Below, in pieces: positions 1 to 7,169 of a stretch of DNA of 64,000 bases. The DNA is from CAYPNP01 sp964412195 (GTDB taxonomy: Bacteria; Acidobacteriota; JAAYUB01): positions 124,001 to 188,000 of the forward strand of contig CAYPNP010000005.1 of the NCBI GenBank assembly GCA_964412195.1, read 5' to 3'. Every line of letters begins with the position of its first letter. Within the stretch, counting starts at the first letter, position 1. The notes below the pieces were generated by a model. It did not search any database. It saw nothing but the letters and a program-made list of their open reading frames with translations, and was not told the DNA's origin. The position numbers and the translations under genes were made by a program.

Positions 1-149
1 ATGATGACTCCAGTCCACCACATCCGGCCTCGGAACACCTCCGTGACGGCGTCCGGCAAGCTCGGTTCACCGGGAAAATCCAAGCCGTCCAGCCCTTCCG
101 CGTGCAAGGCCTGCCGGATCAAATCATCCACGTTGGATTGTTTCGCCAT
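1..149 (-). CDS. Small membrane protein following ECF sigma factor, DUF6768-like (partial)
   Basis: This gene starts at 149 and runs off the left edge of the window; 49 codons are visible. The N-terminus (MAKQSNVDDLIRQAL...) is acidic and helical, and is followed by '...TEVFRGRMWWTGVI', which looks like the entry to a membrane helix. The pattern 'DDLIRQAL ... TEVFRGR' resembles the small DUF6768 membrane proteins that I recall lying next to ECF sigma factors. Its start lies 26 bp inside the sigma-factor gene, which indicates translational coupling. A role as anti-sigma factor or membrane partner of that sigma factor is inference. Most of the protein is missing. Confidence 0.6.
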   Translation of the reverse strand, partial: MAKQSNVDDLIRQALHAEGLDGLDFPGEPSLPDAVTEVFRGRMWWTGVI

Positions 150-687
150 TCTGCACCTCCAGTGCTTCCCGTATCCGTTCACGTGCCGCAAATAGCCGGG
201 ACTTGACAGTACCGGCAGGAATATCGAGGATCGAAGCGATCTCGGACACGCTCAGGGACTCGCCGTAGAACTTCGCAACCAAGAATCGTTGGGCCGGATC
301 GATGCGGCGGAGCACATCCTGCAACCTTTCGAGGTCATCCGATGGCTCGCGGGCAGGCATCGCGACTTGACCCGCTGACTCCAATCCATCCGTCCGCTTT
401 CTCGCCAACTGCCGCCTTCGGATCCAGTCTGCACACCGTCGGCTGACGATACGGAAGGCCCACGCACCAAAGCAGGCAGGATCTTTCAGGCGGCGCAATC
501 CATGTGCGATGGCCATCCAGGATTCCTGAACCGCCTCCCGGGCGCCCTCCAGGTCTGCTGTCAATCGCATGGCGTATCGCAGAAGTCGGGAGTGCCATCG
601 GAGCGCCAGTCGTTCGAATGCTTCGGCACTACCTGCTTGGGCGGTCAGCACCAGAATTTCATCCGTCACCTGTTCGCGGGTTCGCAT
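124..687 (-). CDS. ECF-type RNA polymerase sigma factor
   Basis: The 187-aa protein has the two-domain ECF layout. Region 2 covers about residues 20-95 ('AFERLALRWHSRLLRYAMRL', '...FGAWAFRIVSRRCADWIRRR'). Region 4 covers about residues 120-180, with the helix-turn-helix 'SVSEIASILDIPAGTVKSRL' and the terminal 'AARERIREAL' helix that contacts the -35 box. It would direct core RNA polymerase to a small regulon. The downstream small membrane-protein gene overlaps its 3' end by 26 bp and is the likely regulator. The subgroup cannot be assigned from sequence alone. Confidence 0.93.
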   Translation of the reverse strand: MRTREQVTDEILVLTAQAGSAEAFERLALRWHSRLLRYAMRLTADLEGAREAVQESWMAIAHGLRRLKDPACFGAWAFRIVSRRCADWIRRRQLARKRTDGLESAGQVAMPAREPSDDLERLQDVLRRIDPAQRFLVAKFYGESLSVSEIASILDIPAGTVKSRLFAARERIREALEVQNGETIQRG

Positions 688-788
688 CTTCGCCTCACAT
701 ACATACAGTCCACTTTAAGGCCTGAACGGTTCAGCAGGAGACAAGCTGCTGGGTTGAGACGATCTCCGACTTCGCCCCGGGTGTGGAA

Positions 789-1115
789 TCAGCGGGGTAT
801 CTTGATCTTCTTGATGAGTTGGTAGATCCCCTGGCCGATGAGGGCGATGAAGACTCCGTAGATGTACCAGGGCAGGTTCCGGCCGAACAGCAGTACGTAC
901 AGATAGGGCACGGACGTCGCCGCCAGGAAGACCGAGCTCCACAGGGCCACCCGGCCCTTTTCCTTTTTGGCGACGGCGCGCACCAGGCGGTAGATGGAAT
1001 AGTAGAAGAACGGCGCGCAGGCAACCATCAGTCCCAGGAACACGGCGGGATTCACGCCGTACTGCTGCCGGGCGGACGCCATCTGCTCCTGGATCCAGGC
1101 GAGGAGGCTGCTCAT
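789..1115 (-). CDS. Small integral membrane protein, three predicted TM helices
   Basis: The 108-aa protein has an amphipathic N-terminus and three hydrophobic segments, at about residues 24-44 ('AVFLGLMVACAPFFYYSIY'), 56-76 ('ALWSSVFLAATSVPYLYVLL') and 80-100 ('LPWYIYGVFIALIGQGIYQL'), then a basic tail (KKIKIPR). I do not recognise a family. It lies on the same strand 163 bp downstream of the radical-SAM gene, and the gap holds a heptamer repeat array, so cotranscription is possible but not shown. It could be an export or immunity component of that locus, or unrelated. Confidence 0.75.
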   Translation of the reverse strand: MSSLLAWIQEQMASARQQYGVNPAVFLGLMVACAPFFYYSIYRLVRAVAKKEKGRVALWSSVFLAATSVPYLYVLLFGRNLPWYIYGVFIALIGQGIYQLIKKIKIPR

Positions 1116-1134
1116 GAGACTCCCCAGCCGGACA

Positions 1135-1180
1135 GATTGCGGATTGCGGATTGCGAATTGCGGATTTGGGATCCCGGATC
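1135..1180. repeat. Degenerate heptamer array (word CGGATTG)
   Basis: Six to seven tandem 7-bp words are readable as GATTGCG, GATTGCG, GATTGCG, AATTGCG, GATTTGG, GATCCCG, GATC. The same word in inverse orientation recurs inside the trp operon (24796-24826 and about 29115-29145). The array fills the gap between the small membrane-protein gene and the radical-SAM gene. Confidence 0.85.
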
Positions 1181-1278
1181 ATCCCGACATGGCTTTGGCA
1201 GCTTGGTCATGAGCTTCGAACATCCACTCTCGCAAACAGTTGGGACTTCGCCATTATAGAGATGCGTTCCATTCGTCT

Positions 1279-3186
1279 TTACTTCTTTTTCCGGCGTCGG
1301 GCAAGCCGGATCCGGCGGGCGGCGATGTCGGGACGGGAAGCCACGGCCAATGAGAGGTACTTGCCGTCCTCGGAGAACATGATCCATTCGTTGACGCACC
1401 GGTCCAGGATTTTCCGGATCCTTTCGGTGTCGATCCGGCCGGCGAAGCGTTCCTCCAGCTCGTCGAAAGACCGGACCGCCATGCACTCCAGGTAAACCTC
1501 TCTGGCGGTGCGGGTGAGGGTGAGCCGGCGGGGCACCCTCCGGCAATCTGTGATCTCCAGAAAGTCCCGGCCGTCCAGGTATTGGAGGATCTTCTGCGGG
1601 GTGCGCCCCTCCCGAAGCGCCCTGGCGCGCACCCCTTCGTGCATTTCCCGCCACCGCCGGCACGCCTCGAGCACGGGCGTCCAGTCCGCCGGATGGCCCG
1701 CCGCCGTGTAGCTCCACTCACGGAGGGGCAGGACCAGGCGGTCGCGGACCTCCGCCGGCAGGAATTCCGCATACCGGGAGTGGTTGCGCACATCCACCAA
1801 GCCGAACTCCTCGCGGCAGACGTCCACCGCGCTCCCCTCCGCCAGGTCGAATTCCGAGATCGGCCCCGGTGGAGGATACGCTGTGGCGTAGCGTTCGATG
1901 TTCTCCACGGACTCGGCAACCTCCTCGGCGGTGGAGCCGGGGAATTCCGACACCAGGCCGAACGGGTTCCCGATCTCCAGCTCCGCGCAGGTCTTGAGCA
2001 ATTCCAGATTCTGGATGACCGTGGTCCCTTTGCCCATCCGCTGGAGGTAGGTGGTGGAGAAGCCCTCCACTCCCGTGTGGGCCAGGGTCAGGCCCGCCTC
2101 CCAGAGCGCCAGCACCTCCCGCGGGCGCACGCCGGCCCGAAATTCCATCTGCAACTGCAGCGCCAAGCCGAGTCCGGACAGCCGTCGCCCCAATTCCAGC
2201 AATCCGGTGGGCCGCATGCACAGATCGCTCAGCACCACCCGGGGATTGGCGTGCCGGGCCACCAACGCACCGACCTCCGCGGCGACCTGGCGGCTTGGCT
2301 TGGCCTGGTAGATCCTCCGCTCGTTCATGTTGCAGAACAGGCAACGGTGCCTCGGATTGCCCGTCCGGCCGGAGCGGTCCCACCAGCAGCCCCGGGCGGT
2401 CTGTAGCCAGATCCGCCACTCCAGGCTGAGCGGATTGGCCGACGCGGCGTACTCCTGGAAATCCGGCATCGGAAGCGATTTGAAATCCCCCGCCTCCCAG
2501 AGGGGCACACCGTCGGGAAACCGTCCCAGATTGGCGCGGGTGAGGATCCCCGGTTCATCGGTCGGCGGAGCGCCTCCCGCGGCCCAACGCTGGAGCAGGA
2601 CCTCCAGCGGGCGTTCTCCCTCCCCCTGGATGATGCAGTCGATTTCCGGGAACTCCCGCAGGAACGACGGGCCGGCCGGGCCTCGCAGCAGGCTTCCTCC
2701 CCAGATGATGCGCACCTGGGGATTGGCGGCCTTGATCCGCCGGCTGAGGAGGACGTTGGCGAAGAGCTGCCGGAAGGTCGCCGTCAGTCCCACCACGTCG
2801 CAGGCCCCGGCCAGACGGGTGGCCAGCTCGGCAGCGTGGGCGTCCAGCTCCGCCAGGATCCGCTCCGGCTCGGCGGCCCATGCGGGTGCCGGATCCTCCG
2901 CCGCCCAGGGGGCCCTGGCGGCGGCCGACTGGAGCAGTCCCGCGAGGTTGCCGCGATGATCGGGGTACACCAGGCCGGCGTAGAACGCGTCGCCGGTCAG
3001 CGCATCCTCCTGGATGGTCCGATAGGCGTGGGTGCCCAGCCGGCGCCCCGCCTCCACATGTTCCGGCCATACGGAGGCAACCACACCGGCGGCATGCCCG
3101 TCCAGATAGGCCTTCAACGCCGCCAGCGCCGCCGACGGCACGTGGCAGTCCAGCCAAGGCATGGAAACCAGGGCGAGTCGCATCAA
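1279..3186 (-). CDS. Cobalamin-binding radical SAM, RiPP maturation C-methyltransferase-like
   Basis: The 635-aa protein resembles 'RiPP maturation radical SAM protein 1' (the rSAM_ocin/TIGR03975 type). A Rossmann-like B12-binding half spans about residues 125-205 ('DVVGLTATFRQLFANVLLSR', 'VRIIWGGSLLRGP', 'IDCIIQGEGERPLEVLL'). It is followed by the radical-SAM core. The cluster motif begins 'RGCWWD' at Cys267 and ends 'CLFCNMN', giving CX14CX2C; the family form I recall has about 7 residues in the first gap, so this loop is longer. The C-terminus has a DUF-like helical region ending in RRRKKK. Known relatives methylate or otherwise modify unactivated carbons in ribosomal peptides. The gene lies 29 bp behind a repeat-protein gene on the same strand, the obvious candidate substrate. 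Enzyme class is well supported; reaction and substrate are inferred. Confidence 0.85.
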   Translation of the reverse strand: MMRLALVSMPWLDCHVPSAALAALKAYLDGHAAGVVASVWPEHVEAGRRLGTHAYRTIQEDALTGDAFYAGLVYPDHRGNLAGLLQSAAARAPWAAEDPAPAWAAEPERILAELDAHAAELATRLAGACDVVGLTATFRQLFANVLLSRRIKAANPQVRIIWGGSLLRGPAGPSFLREFPEIDCIIQGEGERPLEVLLQRWAAGGAPPTDEPGILTRANLGRFPDGVPLWEAGDFKSLPMPDFQEYAASANPLSLEWRIWLQTARGCWWDRSGRTGNPRHRCLFCNMNERRIYQAKPSRQVAAEVGALVARHANPRVVLSDLCMRPTGLLELGRRLSGLGLALQLQMEFRAGVRPREVLALWEAGLTLAHTGVEGFSTTYLQRMGKGTTVIQNLELLKTCAELEIGNPFGLVSEFPGSTAEEVAESVENIERYATAYPPPGPISEFDLAEGSAVDVCREEFGLVDVRNHSRYAEFLPAEVRDRLVLPLREWSYTAAGHPADWTPVLEACRRWREMHEGVRARALREGRTPQKILQYLDGRDFLEITDCRRVPRRLTLTRTAREVYLECMAVRSFDELEERFAGRIDTERIRKILDRCVNEWIMFSEDGKYLSLAVASRPDIAARRIRLARRRKKK

Positions 3187-3215
3187 TAAGCCTCAGGCGG
3201 CTGTCGCAGGCGCTT

Positions 3216-4295
3216 TCAACCTTTGATGTCGGGCGGCTTGGTCTCGACCACCCTCGAGTCTTCGGACAGGTCCACTTGTTCCTGGACCTCCAGGACGCCC
3301 TTTTGGACGTGCCGCTCTCCCCAGATGTTCTGTGACTGGACCATGCCCAGGTTCTCCGCAACATGGAACGCCTTGTGGTCCTTGTCAAGCTGGGGGCCAG
3401 GCGCATTCGATTCGATGAGGATGGCATCCTTGTGGACACCCGCAAGACTGTCTCCTTTGGTGTCGCCGATCTTCTCTGCGGCGCTGCTTCCTTTGCCCTG
3501 GAGCTTGGCCCCCCACACGCCCGCATCTCCACCGACATTTTGCGACTTGCTCCTGGGCAGGGTGATCGCACTTTCATTGGCGAGCTTCACCTTGTCCCGC
3601 ACCAGCAGGTCCTTGTCCCATTTCTCTTCGACCTCGCCGGCCCGCTTGGCTGTTTTATAGGACATCGGCTCGCCGGCATGCTTCAGCTTTTCCTGCACCA
3701 GCAGGTCCTTGTCCAATTTCACTTCGGCCTCGCCGGCCAGCTTATTTGATTGCTGGGACACCCTCTCGCCGGCGTGCTTCAGCTTTTCCTGCACCAGCAG
3801 GTCCTTGTCCCACTTCTTCTGGTGGATCTCGCCATGCAGCTTCTGCGCAACCATGGAGACCTTCTCGTCGGCAAACTGGAGCTTGCCCTGGGTCTGCAGC
3901 CCGGCAGCCACCTTGTGATCGTGATCGAGGGCTTGGGCGCCTTCGCCCCGGAACTTGGCTTCCCAGGCGCCCGGCTCCGCTTCGGCTGGGGCCAGCTTCC
4001 CACGGACTCCAGCGTCCGTCGCTCTCTCGGCGGGCAGTTGGAGTTGGTCCCGCACCAGGACTCCTTGGAATTTGGCTTCGCCGAGCCGCTCGCCCGCTGC
4101 TTCCGCCAGTTTGGGGATATCGATCCCTTCCGTGATTTTGGAGGCCTGCTTGGGGCCCGCTTCCACGGCGGCTTCACCGGCGGCTTTCGGCCCCTGGGTT
4201 CCTTTTACTCCTTGGCCGGTGGAAACATCAGGCTGCTCGCCTTCCGGTTCCGGGATCATTCCCGGCTGGCGTGGTCCGATGGAATCGATGGGCAT
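3216..4295 (-). CDS. Cys-free, hydrophilic 32-residue-repeat protein; candidate radical-SAM substrate
   Basis: The 359-aa protein is rich in Lys, Glu, Ala, Gly and Gln and contains no Cys. The N-terminal 50 residues are Pro/Gly-rich and low-complexity. Three clear 32-residue repeats occupy residues 161-192, 193-224 and 225-256. Each opens with '[K][WL]DKDLLV' and continues '[QR][ED]K[LV]K.A.E'. More degenerate units flank them ('FQGVLVRDQLQLPAE', 'VWGAKLQGKG', 'LDKDHKAFHVAENLG'). A strong ribosome site (AGGAGGTG) precedes the ATG. I do not recognise a family. Its position immediately before a RiPP-type radical SAM gene suggests a multi-site substrate. The alternative is an LEA-like hydrophilic stress protein whose neighbour is coincidental. 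Confidence 0.7.
   Translation of the reverse strand: MPIDSIGPRQPGMIPEPEGEQPDVSTGQGVKGTQGPKAAGEAAVEAGPKQASKITEGIDIPKLAEAAGERLGEAKFQGVLVRDQLQLPAERATDAGVRGKLAPAEAEPGAWEAKFRGEGAQALDHDHKVAAGLQTQGKLQFADEKVSMVAQKLHGEIHQKKWDKDLLVQEKLKHAGERVSQQSNKLAGEAEVKLDKDLLVQEKLKHAGEPMSYKTAKRAGEVEEKWDKDLLVRDKVKLANESAITLPRSKSQNVGGDAGVWGAKLQGKGSSAAEKIGDTKGDSLAGVHKDAILIESNAPGPQLDKDHKAFHVAENLGMVQSQNIWGERHVQKGVLEVQEQVDLSEDSRVVETKPPDIKG
3528..3815 (-). repeat. Three 96-bp in-frame tandem repeats
   Basis: The motif ACCAGCAGGTCCTTGTCC (plus strand) recurs at 3601, 3697 and 3793, exactly 96 bp apart, so the period is 32 codons. Similarity is high in the 'DKDLLVQEKLKHAGE' half and lower in the second half of each unit, where the residues that vary between copies are found. 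Confidence 0.9.
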
Positions 4296-4331
4296 GGCAC
4301 CTCCTGTGACATCGCAAGAATTTTTGAATTA

Positions 4332-4349
4332 TGTCAATATTATCGTCAA
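4332..4349 (-). promoter_or_regulatory. AT-rich upstream region with repeated TTGAC(A/G) boxes
   Basis: Upstream of the repeat-protein gene is a rare AT-rich patch (about 4310-4365). On the minus strand it carries TTGACG (4349-4344) and TTGACA (4337-4332), each followed by an A/T-rich stretch, as a 12-bp direct repeat. A perfect -35 hexamer is present, but no convincing -10 lies at 16-18 bp, so this may be a promoter, a pair of regulator half-sites, or both. Confidence 0.35.
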
Positions 4350-4365
4350 TTGCCGGGAATAGTTG

Positions 4366-5487
4366 CTAAGTGCGGCTTTCCGGGCAATTCTTACGTGGGC
4401 CAGCTGCCCTGCTGCGCGGGCGGGTTTCCAGGTGGGTTTTCAGCTCCGGGAAGGAAGGGAAGCGGGTGATCCGGCCCGTCGCGTCGAACCGGAACGGTTC
4501 CACCAGCCGGGGAAACAGGTCCAGCGGGATTTCCAGAAAACTCGGAGGTTGTTGGCGACCCAGCTTGAGACGGTATTGGCATCCCCAGGCATCGAGGTAT
4601 CGGCACTCCAGGGGCCGCTCGGGCTTTCCGTACAATCCGCATCGGCCACGGGTGAGATGGCGGCAATCCGTGCGGACGATGATCTGCCAGCCGTCCTCGG
4701 ACAGGCCCAGCGACACTCCGGGGAAGCCGAGGACGAAGCGGAGAAAATCCAGGCTCGTGGCGGATGCCGGCGTGCCGTGGGACAGCATCAGGGCGCGGCA
4801 GCACCAGGCATCGCAGCCGGCACACGGGTCCGCCAGCTCCGCATAGCTGACGGAGGCGGGGAGGGCTGCGGCGGCATCGACGGCGACCGGCGGATCCGGA
4901 TCGTCCGGCTTCGAAGCGGTCTCCGTGGGGACGCTCCCCTCCGCCCAGTCCGGGAGAGGGGATGGGGCCCACATTTCGACGAGCTCGGTCCAGCCCGGAA
5001 CGTCCACCAGCCGGTTCTGCCCGTCGAAGGAAAGCCGGGGGAGCATGGCGTCGAGGCGCTGCCGGTCGACGCGGAGGAAGTCCGTCGGGACGCCGCCGGT
5101 GAGCGCCGTTTTGTACCAGCACTTGTAGGGGTTGTAATAGCGGCAGATGCGCGGCTGTTCCGGGTGGTCGTGAATCCGGCACCGGGCCTCGGCGGTGTCC
5201 AGGAACCGGCATGGCAACCGAAAGAACACTTCCCAGCCGCCGGTCCGGAACAGGCCCAACTCGATCCGGCGGAAGTTCAGCAGGAAGCGGGCGTGGTCCA
5301 GCTCGGCGACTGTTTCCATGGGAATTCTGCCCACGGGCAGATACACGCAGCACGGGGCGGTGGGGCACGAGGCGCACGGGGACTCGGCCGCCTCGGCAAA
5401 AGACCGCACGGCCCGGGGAGATTCTCTGTCGCCCGGCGCGGAGGCACACGCTGGTGGTTTCTTCTTCATAATGAAGCGCTGATTCAT
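4366..5487 (-). CDS. Tandem YkgJ-family cysteine-cluster protein
   Basis: The 373-aa protein (start at 5487; MKKK at 5469 is an alternative) carries two copies of the YkgJ/CxxxCxxCC metal-binding fold. Copy 1 (about residues 40-130) has 'CASCPTAPCC', 'CRFLDTAEARCRIHDHPEQP' and 'CRYYNPYKCW'. Copy 2 (about residues 225-330) has 'CAGCDAWCCRAL', 'CRHLTRGRCGLYGKPERP' and 'CRYLDAWGCQY'. The family is thought to bind Zn2+ or an Fe-S cluster; function is unknown. The linker is Pro/Asp/Ala-rich. It sits 59 bp downstream of the acyl-CoA synthetase gene, and 70 bp of AT-rich DNA separates it from the repeat-protein gene. Confidence 0.85.
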   Translation of the reverse strand: MNQRFIMKKKPPACASAPGDRESPRAVRSFAEAAESPCASCPTAPCCVYLPVGRIPMETVAELDHARFLLNFRRIELGLFRTGGWEVFFRLPCRFLDTAEARCRIHDHPEQPRICRYYNPYKCWYKTALTGGVPTDFLRVDRQRLDAMLPRLSFDGQNRLVDVPGWTELVEMWAPSPLPDWAEGSVPTETASKPDDPDPPVAVDAAAALPASVSYAELADPCAGCDAWCCRALMLSHGTPASATSLDFLRFVLGFPGVSLGLSEDGWQIIVRTDCRHLTRGRCGLYGKPERPLECRYLDAWGCQYRLKLGRQQPPSFLEIPLDLFPRLVEPFRFDATGRITRFPSFPELKTHLETRPRSRAAGPRKNCPESRT

Positions 5488-5546
5488 TGTACCTGAATCG
5501 ATGGAAATTGTGAATCTCTCGGGCGATCGGCCAGGCGGGGGCGATT

Positions 5547-7079
5547 TCAGGAGAACCGCCGGAGGACCTCGGACTTGACCACCTTGCCCATGGGATTGCG
5601 GGGCAGGGCGGGGAGCACGACCAGCCGGCTCGGCAGCTTGTAGGGGGCCAGCCGGCTTCGGGCCCAGCCGCGAAGCGCCTCGAGGGAGAGAGCCGGCCCG
5701 GGTGGTTCCGGGGTGCTGGGCCCCGCCGGCGGGCCCCCGGAGCGCAGGACCACCGCCGCGGCCACCCGCTCGCCCCATTCCGGGTCCGGCAGGCCCACCA
5801 CCGCGCACTCGGCGATGTCCGGATGTTCCCGCAACGCTTCCTCGATCTCGAGGGCGGACACCTTGAATCCGCCGGTCTTCAGGATGTCCGTGGACATCCG
5901 GCCGAGGACCCGGTAGTAGCCGCCCTCCACCACCGCCAGGTCGCCGGTGCGGAACCAGCCGTCGGCAAACGAGCGCTCGGTCTCTTCCGGGCGGTCCCAG
6001 TATTCCGTGAACATCCCCGGGGTGCGCACCCGGATCTCCCCCGGCGTCCCGCCGGGCACGTCCAGCCCCGTCTCGTCGGTCAGCCGCACCAGGACGCCGG
6101 GCAGGGGCTGCCCGACTGTGCCCGGCCGCCTCTCGCCGTCGAGCGGATTGGACAGGGCCATCCCGATCTCGGTCATGCCGTAACGCTCCAGCAGACGGTG
6201 CCCGGTGATCTCCTCCCAATCCGCCTGGATTCGGACGGGAAGTGCCGCCGAACCCGAGACCATCAACCTGGAGCGGCGGCTGCCCTCGGACAGGCGGGCG
6301 CGCTCCCTCTCCGGCTGACCATGCCAGTGTTCGATCAGGCGGTGGTAGATGGTCGGGACGGCCATGAACACGGTGATCTCCCCCGAGGCCAGCCGCTCCC
6401 AGACAGCGGCCGGATCGAACCGGGGGAGGAATTCGCAGCAGGCGCCGGACGCCAGTGCGCACAGCAGGGCGTTGACCAGGCCGTGGGTGTGGTGCAGGGG
6501 CAGGACGTGCAGGATCCGGTCGGCCCCGGACCAGTCCCACGCCTGGCGGAGCATGCCGGTCTGGGCAGCCAGGGCGGCGTGGCCCAGGACGGCCCCTTTG
6601 GGCGCGCCGGTAGTCCCGCTGGTGTACAGGATCAGTGCCGGCCTCCCGGGCGCCGGTGTGGGCCAGGGCAGGGATTCCCCCGCTGTAAACTCGCCGGCCA
6701 GGCGGAGCGGGATGTCCAGGTCGGAGGAGAGCGGACGCAGCGTGGCGGAGGTCTGTTCGTTGCCGACCAGGAGGCTGGCGCCGCTGTCCTGGAGGACGGG
6801 GATCATCTCGGCGGGAGGATGGGAAGGGCAAAGCGGCACGGCCATGCCGCCCGCGCGCCAGATCCCGCAGAGGACCGTGACGAAGTCCGGGCCGGGCGGC
6901 AGAAGCAAGCCGACCCGGGCCGCCGCCAGGTCCGGCAGGCCTCCGAGGAGGGAAGCGGCGGCGCCGCCCGAACGGGCCTCCAGTTCGGCGAAGGTCGTTG
7001 CGCCGTCGGCGGAGACGACGGCGGTGCGGTCGGCGTGCGCGGCCAGGGCGGTGGCAAGTAGCCGGATCATGGCCCCCAT
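5547..7079 (-). CDS. Acyl-CoA synthetase, malonyl-CoA synthetase (MatB/ACSF3)-like
   Basis: The 510-aa member of the ANL (AMP-binding) superfamily shows the P-loop motif 'LILYTSGTTGAPKGA' (about residues 145-160), the adenylate motif 'ERYGMTEIGMA', the hinge region 'GYYRVLGRMSTDILKTGGFKVSALEIEEALREHP', and the C-terminal catalytic Lys in 'RNPMGKVVKSEVL'. The 'STDILKTGGFKVSALEIE' stretch is characteristic of MatB/ACSF3 enzymes, which ligate CoA to malonate or methylmalonate using ATP. An Arg that binds the second carboxylate would confirm substrate; I did not place it with certainty. MIRLL at 7070 is an equally possible start. Confidence 0.85.
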   Translation of the reverse strand: MGAMIRLLATALAAHADRTAVVSADGATTFAELEARSGGAAASLLGGLPDLAAARVGLLLPPGPDFVTVLCGIWRAGGMAVPLCPSHPPAEMIPVLQDSGASLLVGNEQTSATLRPLSSDLDIPLRLAGEFTAGESLPWPTPAPGRPALILYTSGTTGAPKGAVLGHAALAAQTGMLRQAWDWSGADRILHVLPLHHTHGLVNALLCALASGACCEFLPRFDPAAVWERLASGEITVFMAVPTIYHRLIEHWHGQPERERARLSEGSRRSRLMVSGSAALPVRIQADWEEITGHRLLERYGMTEIGMALSNPLDGERRPGTVGQPLPGVLVRLTDETGLDVPGGTPGEIRVRTPGMFTEYWDRPEETERSFADGWFRTGDLAVVEGGYYRVLGRMSTDILKTGGFKVSALEIEEALREHPDIAECAVVGLPDPEWGERVAAAVVLRSGGPPAGPSTPEPPGPALSLEALRGWARSRLAPYKLPSRLVVLPALPRNPMGKVVKSEVLRRFS

Positions 7080-7169
7080 TGTACAACGACCGGCTCGCCG
7101 AAAATCCCCTTGACTTGCCGGCCGCTCTCTCCAACAATCGGACCATCTTTCGCGCAGGGGAGGTTTCCG

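Noticed and set aside
3216..4295. Assignment as a group-3 LEA protein
   Set aside because: Composition is similar, but the 11-residue LEA period is absent and the true period is 32; kept as an alternative only.
4366..7146. Single 926-codon minus-strand protein
   Set aside because: The frame joins an out-of-frame reading of the acyl-CoA synthetase to the true YkgJ gene; only the part from 5487 down has family motifs.
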